Source of the DNA: Pseudomonas sp. ATCC 13867
GTDB taxonomy: Bacteria > Pseudomonadota > Gammaproteobacteria > Pseudomonadales > Pseudomonadaceae
Direction: 5' to 3'
DNA: 64,000 bases
NCBI RefSeq assembly: GCF_000349845.1
Contig: NC_020829.1
Coordinates: forward strand, 1,612,001 to 1,676,000
A model generated the notes under the pieces. That model ran no database searches, was not told the DNA's origin, and saw nothing but the letters and a program-made list of their open reading frames with translations. The stretch's first letter is position 1. Each line of letters begins with the position of its first letter. A program made the translations under genes and the position numbers. Of the stretch, positions 16,505 through 28,492 are shown piece by piece.

Positions 16505-17476
16505 ATGCAGCGCAAGAGCCTGTTATTGCTGGTAGTGCTGGTGATGGCCCTCGGCGGCCTGTTCTTCTGGCTGCAGCGCGGGCCCGAACCCTTGCCGGTA
16601 GAAGACACCCACTACCTGCCGGGGCTCGACCCGCAGCAGGTCAGCGGCGTGCGTATCGAACGTCCCGGCCAGCCGCCGATCCAGGTGGCGCGCAAGGACG
16701 GCGGCTGGGTGATGCCGGCGAAGGAAGACTACCGGGCGGCGGGACGCCTGATCGGCGACCTGCTGCAGGACCTGGCGCAGGCGCGCAAGGTCGAGCCCAA
16801 GACACGCGATCCGGCCAACTTCGCCCGACTCGGGCTGGCGGAGAAGGGCGAGGGCGCCGCCGTGCGCCTGACCCTGGAGCGGGTCTCCGGCGCCCCCATC
16901 GACGTGCTGCTGGGCAAGAACGCGCAGCAGGGCGGCCGCCTGGTGCGCCAGCCGGGAGACGACCAGGTCTGGCTGATCGATCAGTTCCTGAACCTGCCCC
17001 CCGACGAACTGGACTGGCTGGACCGGCGGGTGACCCGTATTGCCTTCGAGGACATCGCCGAAGTCTCGGTGCACTACCCCAAGGGTGAGACCTTGACGGT
17101 CTACCGCGACAAGCCCGGCGAACCCAACCTGCGGGTGCGTCAGTTGCCCAAGGACGCGCGGCTGCCCGATGAGGCGGCGGCGAACGGAATGGCGCTGCCG
17201 TTCGGCAACCTGCTGTTCAACGAGGCTGCGCCGTTGGATCAGGTGCAGTTCAAGGGCCCGCCGCAGCTTTCGCTGACGCTGAAGACGCTCGACGGCGGGC
17301 GGCTCTCGGCCCATCTGCAGCGCCAGGGCGGGCAGCCGTGGTTGCTGCTGGATCGGGTGGAAGGCTTTGCCGAGGGACAGGTCCTGGCGCGCAGCGACTG
17401 GGCCTATCGCATCGAACCGGAGCAGGCCGGTGCGCTGGCGCGACGTCTGGAGGATATGCAGGGACGCAAACCCTGA
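16505..17476 (+). CDS. DUF4340 domain membrane-anchored protein
   Basis: A 323-residue protein with a single N-terminal membrane segment (LLLLVVLVMALGGLFFWL) and a periplasmic region. The YLPGLDPQQVSGVRIERPGQ and GRLIGDLLQDLAQARKVE patterns are those of DUF4340 proteins, which almost always follow GldG-like genes. It starts 10 bp after the GldG-like stop and ends the operon. Its biochemical role is not known; it probably contacts the substrate or partner proteins in the periplasm. Confidence 0.85.
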   Translation: MQRKSLLLLVVLVMALGGLFFWLQRGPEPLPVEDTHYLPGLDPQQVSGVRIERPGQPPIQVARKDGGWVMPAKEDYRAAGRLIGDLLQDLAQARKVEPKTRDPANFARLGLAEKGEGAAVRLTLERVSGAPIDVLLGKNAQQGGRLVRQPGDDQVWLIDQFLNLPPDELDWLDRRVTRIAFEDIAEVSVHYPKGETLTVYRDKPGEPNLRVRQLPKDARLPDEAAANGMALPFGNLLFNEAAPLDQVQFKGPPQLSLTLKTLDGGRLSAHLQRQGGQPWLLLDRVEGFAEGQVLARSDWAYRIEPEQAGALARRLEDMQGRKP

Positions 17477-17843
17477 TTGGGAAACAGGCGCCGGGTGTTG
17501 CGAAAACGCCCGGAACTATCGTGCAAAGTTGTGAGCGAGTCCAAGTTCGAAACACTTTCGTTACGCAGGGTAACGAGCCCCAAAATGGCCCTGCAGGCCC
17601 CGAAAAATGGCACTTTGGCCTGTTTGGTCATAGGGCCGCGGAGTTGATGAAAAAGTGCTTTCCAGCTGTAACTTTTGGTTTATATACTCGGGATCGCGGT
17701 CGCCTGCGGGCGTTATTCGAATTGCCTTCCAACGCGGCTCTGGCCCAGGTCGGATGATGAGGAAAACGTTCTGCCGGACGAACCGTTGAAGTCCTCATTT
17801 CGGGGGCCACCCAAAAATAATAGGCAAGTTGGAGAGTGTGGTA
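17477..17843 (+). promoter_or_regulatory. Promoter and long leader of the cold-shock gene
   Basis: This 367-bp gap contains no gene. A plausible sigma-70 promoter is TTTCCA (17659-17664), 18-bp spacer, TATACT (17683-17688), which would give a leader of about 150 nucleotides before ATG 17844. Long 5' leaders are usual for cspA-type genes and act as cold-sensed structures. The first half probably holds the 3' end of the upstream ABC operon transcript, with only weak hairpins. Confidence 0.55.
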
Positions 17844-18053
17844 ATGGCTGATCGTGAGGTCGGAACCGTCAAGTGGTTCAATGACGCCAAAGGTTATGGA
17901 TTCATTCAACGCGATAGCGGTCCGGACGTTTTCGTTCACTACCGTGCCATTCGTGGCGATGGTCACCGCTCCCTGGTCGAAGGCCAGAAAGTGGAGTTCT
18001 CGGTGATCCAGGGTCAGAAAGGCCTCCAGGCGGAAGACGTCGCCAAGGTCTGA
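17844..18053 (+). CDS. CspA-family cold-shock protein
   Basis: A 69-residue single cold-shock domain. RNP1 appears as KGYGFIQ and RNP2 as DVFVHY, within the usual [13 protein letters not shown] opening; it binds single-stranded RNA and DNA as a chaperone. Length matches CspA/CspD proteins; the [17 protein letters not shown] and [16 protein letters not shown] segments place it nearer CspD-like pseudomonad paralogues. GGAGAG lies at 17831-17836 before the chosen ATG. It is monocistronic, followed by a strong terminator. Confidence 0.93.
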   Translation: MADREVGTVKWFNDAKGYGFIQRDSGPDVFVHYRAIRGDGHRSLVEGQKVEFSVIQGQKGLQAEDVAKV

Positions 18054-18064
18054 GCCCCCGAAGA

Positions 18065-18098
18065 CAAAGGCCCGTCCAATGGATGGGCCTTTGTTTTT
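18065..18098 (+). terminator. Rho-independent terminator of the cold-shock gene
   Basis: A CAAAGGCCC stem closing as GGGCCTTTG, with a short inner stem, is followed by TTTTT. It also faces the convergent minus-strand gene at 18120. Confidence 0.85.
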
Positions 18099-18119
18099 CA
18101 AGCCTTGCCCGGGTCGGGT

Positions 18120-18491
18120 TCAGCTCGTGCGCCAGGTAATCTCTTCGACGCCCGCGGTGGTCACCTTCAGCCAGCGGTCCGCGTCCTCCTCGCCCTGATC
18201 CTCGCTCCAGCCGCCCGGTGCGCAGCGTACTTCCACCTCCAGCGCGGCGCAGGCATCGCGGGCGCAGGCGACGTCGTCGTCCCACGGCGTGGCGTCGCTG
18301 TCCAGGAACAGGCTGTTCCACTTGCCCACGGCTTTCGGCAGCCAGGTAACCGGGATGCTGCCGGCGGTGCACTTGAGCGTCTCGCCCTGGGCGCGCCATT
18401 CGGAGCGGGGGCCAAGGGCCTTTTCCAGCCAGGCGCCGACGGCGGCCTGGTCGGCATCCTTGAGGTAGATCTCGATATCCGGTTGGCGCAT
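18120..18491 (-). CDS. Conserved hypothetical protein, last gene of the dapE-rlmA operon
   Basis: A 123-residue acidic cytoplasmic protein without signal peptide or membrane segment. It starts MRQPDIEIYLKDADQAAVGAWLEKALG and includes two Trp-rich stretches (VTWLPKAVGKWNSLFLDSD). It lies 10 bp after rlmA in the same direction and is therefore probably co-transcribed. I recognise no functional family; the sequence appears to belong to a pseudomonad-specific group. Confidence 0.75.
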   Translation of the reverse strand: MRQPDIEIYLKDADQAAVGAWLEKALGPRSEWRAQGETLKCTAGSIPVTWLPKAVGKWNSLFLDSDATPWDDDVACARDACAALEVEVRCAPGGWSEDQGEEDADRWLKVTTAGVEEITWRTS

Positions 18492-18501
18492 GGCGTCCTC
18501 G

Positions 18502-19304
18502 TCAGGGTTCTTGGCGTTCCAGCCAATCGTAGCGTACCGCGACCGTCACCTCGAAAGGCTCGGCGAGGATGCGCTCGCGCCGTTCGGGGTTGACCCGCCA
18601 GCCGTGGGGTGTCATCGCCAGCAGGTGTTCGCGGGCTTCACGGGTGTGCAGCGGCAGCTTGAAGCTCAGCTGTTCGCTGTGTGCCAGCTTCAGTTCTTCG
18701 GGCAAGTCGGCGAGGTGCTTGTCTTCGACGTACTCGCGGACTTCGTCGTACAGGCGCTGACGCAGTTCCAGCAGGTGATCGCGCGCCGGACCCAGACGCA
18801 GCACGCCGCCGCCTGGAGTGAGCAGGCGTGCCGCTTCCTTCCAGTCGATCGGGCTGAACACGCTGGCCAGCAACTGGCAGGAGGCATCGGCCAGCGGCAC
18901 GCGGGCCATGCTGGCGACCATCCAGGTCAGTTGCGGGGCGCGGCGGCAGGCGCGTTTGACGGCCTCGCGGGAAATGTCCAGTGCATAGCCGTCGGCCTCG
19001 GGAAGAGCTTCGCCCAGTTGCGCGGTGTAGTAGCCCTCGCCGCAACCGATATCCAGCCAGCGGCCCGGTGCGCGCTCGGTGGCCAGTCCGGCCAGTCGTC
19101 CGGCCAGCGGCGCGTAGTGGCCGGCGCCGAGGAAGTGCCGGCGTGCCTCGACCATCGCTGCGTTGTCACCCGGATCGAGACTCTTCTTGTGCTGTACCGG
19201 CAGCAGGTTCAGATAGCCCTGGCGGGCGCGGTCGAAACGGTGGCCGGCGGGGCAGGCCACGCCATTGTCGACGGTACTGAGCGCCTCGCGGCACAGCGGA
19301 CAGA

Positions 19305-19311
<7 letters not shown>
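18502..19311 (-). CDS. rlmA: 23S rRNA (guanine-745-N1)-methyltransferase RlmA
   Basis: A 269-residue SAM-dependent methyltransferase. The N-terminal zinc site is visible as Cys4, Cys7, Cys20 and His24 (CPLC ... CPAGH), which recognises the rRNA hairpin; the SAM-binding motif is LDIGCGEGYYT (about 86-96). It methylates G745-type positions in 23S rRNA helix 35. Its ATG overlaps the end of the 59-residue ORF upstream, which itself overlaps dapE, so translation is coupled through the three genes. Confidence 0.93.
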
Positions 19312-23361
<4,050 letters not shown>

Positions 23362-23660
23362 GGTGCGATCGGGTTCCAAAGGGTGGAACGGGGAGGGGCC
23401 GGGACAATCTCTGTACGGGATAGCTCGGACGGGGCGCATCCTACCCCGCACTCCGGGGGCTGTACAGGTTGCCGGCGGTCCGCCGCGCGGGCGTTCGTGG
23501 GCATTTTCCGACAGTTTAGAATGTGGGGCAGGCGCGTGACTGAGACTGTGGCAATCGGGCTTTGTTGCAGGCGGGCCCAGGCCGATTGTTATAGGGGGCC
23601 GGTCGTTACAGGAGTCCGGTCGTTATAGAATGCCGGCCGTTTCGATGCGAGGTGTGGGCG
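23362..23660. promoter_or_regulatory. Divergent ndvB-tcdA intergenic region
   Basis: This 299-bp gap must carry the promoters for both genes. Near tcdA there is a direct repeat CCGGTCGTTAYAG at 23599-23611 and 23616-23628 (17-bp period), with TATAGAAT-like bases at its end that could be a -10 element. No hairpin terminator or small ORF of note was seen. Confidence 0.4.
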
Positions 23661-24467
23661 ATGCAACTGGATGAACAGCGTTTCGGCGGAATCGCCCGGC
23701 TTTACGGCCGTGAGGGCCTGGAGCGGCTGGCGGCCAGCCATGTGGCGGTGGTCGGGATCGGCGGCGTGGGTTCCTGGGCGGCCGAGGCCCTGGCGCGCAG
23801 CGGCGTGGGCGAGATTTCGCTGTTCGACCTGGACGACGTTTGCGTCACCAACACCAATCGCCAGGTGCATGCGCTGCAGGGCGCCGTGGGCAAGCCCAAG
23901 GTCGAGGTGATGGCCGAGCGCCTGAAGGCGATCAACCCTGGTATCGTCGTACACGCTGTCACCGATTTCGTCACCCGCGAGACGATGGCGGACTACATCA
24001 CTCCCGAGCTGGACTGCGTGATCGACTGCATCGACAGCGTCGCCGCCAAGGCCGCGCTGATCGCCTGGTGCAAGCGCCGCAAGTTGCAGATCATCACCAC
24101 CGGTGGCGCGGGCGGGCAGGTGGACCCGACGCAGATCCAGGTCGCCGACCTGAACAAGACCTTCAACGATCCGTTGGCCGCCAAGGTCCGCTCGACGCTG
24201 CGCCGCGACTACAACTTCTCGCGCACGCCGGGCCGGCATTACAGCGTGCAGTGCGTGTTTTCCACCGAGCAGCTGCGTTACCCGAAGCCGGACGGCACCG
24301 TGTGCCAGTCCAAGAGCTTCGTCGGCGAAGGGGTGAAGCTGGATTGCGCCGGCGGCTTCGGCGCGGTGATGATGGTCACCGCCACCTTCGGCATGGTCGC
24401 GGCGGCGCGGGCGGTGGACAAGATTGTCGCCGGCGCGCGTCGGCCCTCGGAGCGCGCTGCGGGCTGA
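23661..24467 (+). CDS. tcdA: tRNA threonylcarbamoyladenosine dehydratase TcdA
   Basis: A 268-residue E1-like (ThiF fold) ATPase that cyclises t6A37 to ct6A in tRNAs. Nucleotide binding is shown by VVGIGGVGSWAAEALARSG, DLDDVCVTNTNRQ and the DCIDSVAAK segment; RYPKPDG and the Gly-rich C-terminal membrane-associated helix (GGFGAVMMVTATFG) match CsdL/TcdA. It is convergent with csdE and csdA, whose products donate sulfur and interact with TcdA in E. coli, which supports the assignment. ATG 23661 is used; a GTG three codons upstream is possible. Confidence 0.93.
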   Translation: MQLDEQRFGGIARLYGREGLERLAASHVAVVGIGGVGSWAAEALARSGVGEISLFDLDDVCVTNTNRQVHALQGAVGKPKVEVMAERLKAINPGIVVHAVTDFVTRETMADYITPELDCVIDCIDSVAAKAALIAWCKRRKLQIITTGGAGGQVDPTQIQVADLNKTFNDPLAAKVRSTLRRDYNFSRTPGRHYSVQCVFSTEQLRYPKPDGTVCQSKSFVGEGVKLDCAGGFGAVMMVTATFGMVAAARAVDKIVAGARRPSERAAG

Positions 24468-24473
24468 ATGCTC

Positions 24474-24552
24474 TTGTAGGAGCGAGCTTGCTCGCGAACG
24501 GGTTCCGGCAGCTACGGAATCAAGCGGTTCGCGAGCAAGCTCGCTCCTACAA
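24474..24552. repeat. REP doublet (BIME-like), perfect 26-bp arms
   Basis: Bases 24474-24499 and 24527-24552 are exact inverted copies separated by 27 bases. Each arm carries TGTAGGAGCGAGC followed by TTGCTCGCGAAC. The element sits between the convergent tcdA and csdE genes; its TAG forms the csdE stop codon. It can act as a bidirectional terminator or mRNA stabiliser. Confidence 0.9.
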
Positions 24553-24957
24553 ATCTACGATCAGCTCCTGCATCCGCTTGAGCACCGCATTCAAGCCATT
24601 GCTGCGCGAGGGCGATAGCTGCCGGCCGAGCCCCAGTTGGTTGAACCAGCCCGCCAGATCGACCTCCGCCAGCTCCGGCCCCGGCAAGCCATCCACCCGC
24701 ACCAGCAGCAACGCCAGCAGCCCGCGCAGCAGGCGCGCATCGCTGTAAGCGCGGAAGTGCCAACGGCCAGCGCGCGAATCCGCCACCAGCCAGACATTGC
24801 TCTCGCAGCCGTGCACGCGCTGTTCGTCGCTGCGCTCGGTATCGCTCAGCGGTTCCAGGCGTTCACCCCATTGCATCAGCAGGCGCGCGCGCTGCTCCCA
24901 GCCTTGCAGCGCGGTGAAGGCCTGCAGCGCCTCGGCGGCAGCGGCGGGCAGGTTCAT
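24547..24957 (-). CDS. csdE: SufE/CsdE-like sulfur acceptor
   Basis: A 136-residue SufE-fold protein that accepts persulfide sulfur from the cysteine desulfurase encoded just upstream. The acceptor cysteine is Cys51 in VHGCESNVWL, the diagnostic motif. Its ATG overlaps the csdA stop by 4 bp, so the two are coupled. The stop codon TAG lies in the REP repeat, giving the C-terminus LIVDL; the ancestral C-terminus may therefore have been altered. Confidence 0.92.
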   Translation of the reverse strand: MNLPAAAAEALQAFTALQGWEQRARLLMQWGERLEPLSDTERSDEQRVHGCESNVWLVADSRAGRWHFRAYSDARLLRGLLALLLVRVDGLPGPELAEVDLAGWFNQLGLGRQLSPSRSNGLNAVLKRMQELIVDL

Positions 24958-26159
24958 TGCAGCAGCTCCAGGGCACTGTCCAGCGCGTGGAAGAAACGCT
25001 CCAGGTCGGCGCCGTCGTTGTACAGGCCGAGGGAGACTCGCAGGGCACCGGCGACATCCAGGGTCTTCATCAGCGGCATGGCGCAGTGGTGCCCGGCGCG
25101 TACGGCGATGCCCTGCTCGGTGAGCAGGTGGCCGAGGTCGGCGACGTGCACGCCCTCCACCACGAAGCTGGCCAGCGCCACTTCCGGCTCGCCCAGCACG
25201 CGCACGCCATCGCGGGCGCGCAGGCCGGCGAGCAGGCGGGCGTGGAGGATGGCCTCGTGGGCACTGACTTCGGCGCCGTCCAGGCGCGCCAGCCATTCCA
25301 GCGTGGCACCCAGGGCGATGACCGCGCCGATGGGCGGGGTGCCCGCCTCGAAGCCGATGGGGGCGTTGTGGAACTGTGCGTCGAAGTAGTCCGCCACGTG
25401 GACCATCTCGCCGCCGAACTGCCAGTGCGCCAGGCGTTCCAGTGCCTCCGGGCGGCCCCAGAGCAGGCCGAGCCCTTCCGGGCCGTAGAGCTTGTGGCTG
25501 GAGCAGACGTAGAAGTCGCAGCCCAGCGCGGACAGGTTGTGCCGGCCGTGGACCACGCCCTGGGCGCCGTCGACCACGGTCAACGCAGCGTGCCGCCGAG
25601 CCATCTGCAGCAGTTCCGGCAGCGGTTGCCAGGTGCCGAGCACGTTGGACAACTGGCTGACGGCGAGCAGTCGAGTGCGCGGGCCGATCAGGCTGGCGGC
25701 GCGCTCCAGGTCGATGCGCCCGCTACGATCCAGGGGCAGGACCACCAGTTTCAGCCCGCGTCGGAGTGCCAGTTGTTGCCAGGGCAGCAGGTTGGCGTGG
25801 TGCTCCAGGGCGCTGATGACGATCTCGTCGCCGGTCTGGAACTGGCTTTCCAGGCCATAGGCCAGCAGGTTCAGCGCTTCGGTGGTGCCGCCGGTGAAGA
25901 TGATCTGCGCCGGGCTGCCGCCGTTCAGCCAATTGGCCGCCAGGGTGCGGGTGGCCTCGAAGGCACGGGTGGCGCGTTCGCCGGGCAGGTGCTGGGCGCG
26001 GTGTACGTTGGCGGCGCCGCTGGCGTAGTAGCCGGCCAGGGCATCGATCATGGCCTGGGGCTTCTGTGCGGTGGCGGCGCTGTCGAGGTAGGTCTGGCCT
26101 TCGGCCTCGAAGGTGGCAAGGGCCGGGAAGTCGGAGCGCCAGGGCGAGGGAATGGACAT
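24954..26159 (-). CDS. csdA: Cysteine desulfurase CsdA (SufS group)
   Basis: A 401-residue group II PLP cysteine desulfurase. Schiff-base lysine is Lys223 in SSHKLYGPEG, the active-site cysteine is Cys359 in RAGHHCAMP, and TGGTTEALNL and ISALEHHANLLPW mark the cofactor pocket. It mobilises sulfur to CsdE and from there to TcdA-linked or Fe-S pathways. ATG 26159 fits the family start (SPWRSDFPAL). The start is only 27 bp from the dapD terminator hairpin, so its promoter must overlap that hairpin, or transcription is by readthrough. Confidence 0.93.
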   Translation of the reverse strand: MSIPSPWRSDFPALATFEAEGQTYLDSAATAQKPQAMIDALAGYYASGAANVHRAQHLPGERATRAFEATRTLAANWLNGGSPAQIIFTGGTTEALNLLAYGLESQFQTGDEIVISALEHHANLLPWQQLALRRGLKLVVLPLDRSGRIDLERAASLIGPRTRLLAVSQLSNVLGTWQPLPELLQMARRHAALTVVDGAQGVVHGRHNLSALGCDFYVCSSHKLYGPEGLGLLWGRPEALERLAHWQFGGEMVHVADYFDAQFHNAPIGFEAGTPPIGAVIALGATLEWLARLDGAEVSAHEAILHARLLAGLRARDGVRVLGEPEVALASFVVEGVHVADLGHLLTEQGIAVRAGHHCAMPLMKTLDVAGALRVSLGLYNDGADLERFFHALDSALELLQ

Positions 26160-26186
26160 GGGCGTGTGGCCGGTTGCGGAAAATGG

Positions 26187-26258
26187 AAAACGGGGGCCGC
26201 AGCCCCCGTTTTTCAAGCTTAGTGCGAACCCCGCGCGAGCGGGGTGCTCAAGCTTAGT
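26187..26258 (-). terminator. Tandem hairpins downstream of dapD framed by a direct repeat
   Basis: Hairpin one (26187-26213) is AAAACGGGGGC/GCCCCCGTTTT with a CGCA loop and T/A tracts on both sides. Hairpin two (26228-26245) is ACCCCGC/GCGGGGT with loop GCGA. An 11-bp direct repeat TCAAGCTTAGT at 26213-26223 and 26248-26258 flanks hairpin two and includes the dapD stop codon. The first hairpin is the likely dapD terminator. Confidence 0.8.
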
Positions 26259-27288
26259 TGTGCGCGTGCAGCGCTTCGTTCAGTTCGATCGCGGTCTTGT
26301 TGGTCTTGCACTCGACCGCGCCGGTCTGGGAGTTGCGGCGGAACAGCAGGTCCGGCTGGCCAGCCAGGTCGCGGCCCTTGACCACTTTCACCAGGTTGTT
26401 CTGGTCGTCCAGCACGGCGATCTTGGTGCCGGCGGTGACGTACAGGCCGGCTTCGACGATGTTGCGGTCGCCCAGCGGAATGCCGATGCCGGCATTGGCG
26501 CCGATCAGGCAGCCTTCGCCGACGCTGATGACGATGTTGCCGCCGCCGGACAGGGTGCCCATGGTGGAGCAGCCGCCGCCCAGGTCAGAGCCCTTGCCGA
26601 CGAACACGCCCGCGGAGACGCGGCCTTCGATCATGCCCGGGCCTTCGGTGCCGCCGTTGAAGTTGACGAAGCCTTCGTGCATCACGGTGGTGCCTTCACC
26701 AATGTAGGCGCCCAGGCGCACGCGAGCGGTGTCGGCGATGCGCACGCCGCTCGGGACCACGTAGTCGGTCATCTTCGGGAACTTGTCGACGGAGAAGACT
26801 TCCAGCAGCTTGCCCTTCAGGCGCGCCTCCAGTTGCAGCTCGGCCAGTTCGGCCAGGTCGACGGCGCCCTGGTTGGTCCAGGCCACGTTCGGCAGCAGCG
26901 GGAAGATGCCGGTCAGGTTCAGGCCGTGCGGCTTGGCCAGGCGATGGGACAGCAGGTGCAGCTTGAGATACGCCTCCGGGGTGGAGGTGGGGGCGGCGTC
27001 TTCGGCCAGCACGGTGGCGACCAGCGGCTTCTGGCTCTCGGCCAGGCGGTTGAGCAGGGCGGCCTGGGCTGCATCGACGCCCTTGACGGCGTCGGCCAGC
27101 TGGTAGGCCTGGTGGGCAGTGAAGGCGATCGCCTGGTTGCCGCCCTGATAGGCCAGCAGCGGGCTGATCGCGGCGACCAGTTCGGCGCTGGGCTTGAGCA
27201 GCGGCTGTGCGTAGAAGACTTCCAGCCAGTTGCCCTGGCGGTTCTGGGTGCCGACACCGAAGGCCAGGCTGAACAGGGATTTCGACAT
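26254..27288 (-). CDS. dapD: Tetrahydrodipicolinate N-succinyltransferase DapD
   Basis: A 344-residue enzyme of the long pseudomonad type, adding succinyl-CoA to tetrahydrodipicolinate in diaminopimelate synthesis. The left-handed beta-helix hexapeptide region is visible from GVRIADTARVRLGAYIG through GEGCLIGANAGIGIPLGD, with the PSGVRIAD and NFNGGTEGPGMIEG segments of this family. The N-terminal domain (MSKSLFSLAFGVGTQ) is also typical. Together with dapE and dapC within 12 kb this window supplies three of the four succinylase-branch steps. Confidence 0.95.
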   Translation of the reverse strand: MSKSLFSLAFGVGTQNRQGNWLEVFYAQPLLKPSAELVAAISPLLAYQGGNQAIAFTAHQAYQLADAVKGVDAAQAALLNRLAESQKPLVATVLAEDAAPTSTPEAYLKLHLLSHRLAKPHGLNLTGIFPLLPNVAWTNQGAVDLAELAELQLEARLKGKLLEVFSVDKFPKMTDYVVPSGVRIADTARVRLGAYIGEGTTVMHEGFVNFNGGTEGPGMIEGRVSAGVFVGKGSDLGGGCSTMGTLSGGGNIVISVGEGCLIGANAGIGIPLGDRNIVEAGLYVTAGTKIAVLDDQNNLVKVVKGRDLAGQPDLLFRRNSQTGAVECKTNKTAIELNEALHAHN

Positions 27289-27331
27289 GTGGGTGCTTCC
27301 TTGAAAAGAGAATCTCGAAGAGGGTATTCGG

Positions 27332-27958
27332 TCAGGCCGGACGACGGCTGAGCAGCAGGCCCAGCCCGGCGCTGCCCAGCAGCGCGGCGCAACCACGGTT
27401 GAACAGGCGCCGGGCGCGTGCGCCGGCGAGCAGCTTGCCGAGGTGGAGCCCGGCAAGCCCGTAGAGGGCGATGGCCAGCCATTCCAGCAGCAGGAAGGCC
27501 GTACCGAGCTGGGCGAACTGGGCGGCCACGGCCTGGTGCGGATCGACGAACTGCGGCAGGAAGGCGGTGAAGATCAAAATTGCCTTGGGATTGCCGGCGG
27601 CGACCCAGAACTCCTGGCGCGTCAGGCGCCAGAGGCTGCTGGCCGGGACGGCGGCGCCATTCACCTGCAGGTCGGCGGTGGGCGCGCGCCAGAGTTGCAC
27701 GGCCAGCCACAGCAGGTAGGCGGCGCCAATCACCTTGATCACCAGGAACAGCCAGGCCGAGGTCTGCAGCACCAGCGCCAGGCCGGAGGCGGCCAGGGCC
27801 AGCATGCCGGCGAACGCCAGCAGGCGACCGCTGCCGGCGAGGGTCGCGCGCAGCAGGCCGAAGCGCGCGGCGTTGTTCAGCGACAGCAGGTTGTTCGGTC
27901 CCGGCGCCAGGTTCAGGGCGAAGCAGGCGGGGAGGAACAGGGCCCAGGCGATGCTCAT
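27332..27958 (-). CDS. LysE/RhtB-family amino-acid exporter
   Basis: A 208-residue membrane protein with about six helices and the family start FALNLAPGPNNLLSLNNAARFG (quoted in part). The WVAAGNPKAILIFTAFLPQFV segment is the conserved LysE motif with GNPK. It likely exports an amino acid or related compound; its position directly upstream of dapD (43-bp gap) makes lysine or a diaminopimelate-pathway metabolite an attractive but unproven substrate. Confidence 0.85.
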   Translation of the reverse strand: MSIAWALFLPACFALNLAPGPNNLLSLNNAARFGLLRATLAGSGRLLAFAGMLALAASGLALVLQTSAWLFLVIKVIGAAYLLWLAVQLWRAPTADLQVNGAAVPASSLWRLTRQEFWVAAGNPKAILIFTAFLPQFVDPHQAVAAQFAQLGTAFLLLEWLAIALYGLAGLHLGKLLAGARARRLFNRGCAALLGSAGLGLLLSRRPA

Positions 27959-27969
27959 GGCGGGACGGC

Positions 27970-28320
27970 TCAGGCCAGCGCGGCGGCGTAGTTGTCGGGC
28001 TTGAAGCCGACCAGGGTGCGGCCGCCCAGATCCAGAACCGGGCGCTTGATCATCGACGGCTGGGCGAGCATCAGTTCGATGGCCTTGGCCTGGTCGAGAT
28101 CGGCTTTGCGGGCGTCGTCGAGCTTGCGGAAGGTGGTGCCGGCGCGGTTCAGGAGGGTTTCCCAACCGTGCTCGGCGCACCATTGCTCCAGGTGCGCGCG
28201 GTCTATTCCGCTAGTCTTGTAGTCGTGGAATGCGTACTCGACGCCATGTTCGTCCAGCCAGGTGCGGGCTTTCTTCATGGTGTCGCACGCCTTGATTCCA
28301 TACAGCGTCCGCTGACTCAC
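27970..28320 (-). CDS. ArsC/Spx-family YffB-like reductase
   Basis: A 116-residue thioredoxin-fold protein with YGIKACDTMKKA (one active-site cysteine), the TSGIDRAHLEQW region and RPVLDLGGRTLVGFKPDNY, which places it with YffB rather than arsenate reductases lacking this tail. I chose GTG 28320 since AAGGAG is 9 bases upstream, although ATG codons at 28341 and 28326 are in frame. In E. coli yffB is next to dapE; here it starts the run into LysE and dapD, an echo of that link with diaminopimelate genes. The substrate is unknown. Confidence 0.82.
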   Translation of the reverse strand: MSQRTLYGIKACDTMKKARTWLDEHGVEYAFHDYKTSGIDRAHLEQWCAEHGWETLLNRAGTTFRKLDDARKADLDQAKAIELMLAQPSMIKRPVLDLGGRTLVGFKPDNYAAALA

Positions 28321-28492
28321 GGGGCGCATCTCCTTTTTCATGCTTTATTCAGGCGCGGGATTATGCCACTTCCCGTTGCCTTGCGGGATGCCGGCGGGGG
28401 AATCGGCGGATTGCAACAGTCTGTTGCCGATCCGGAGGCTGATCCGTCGTTGCACCGATGGTTCAATGCAGCGCTGTGCCGGGAGTTCGTCG

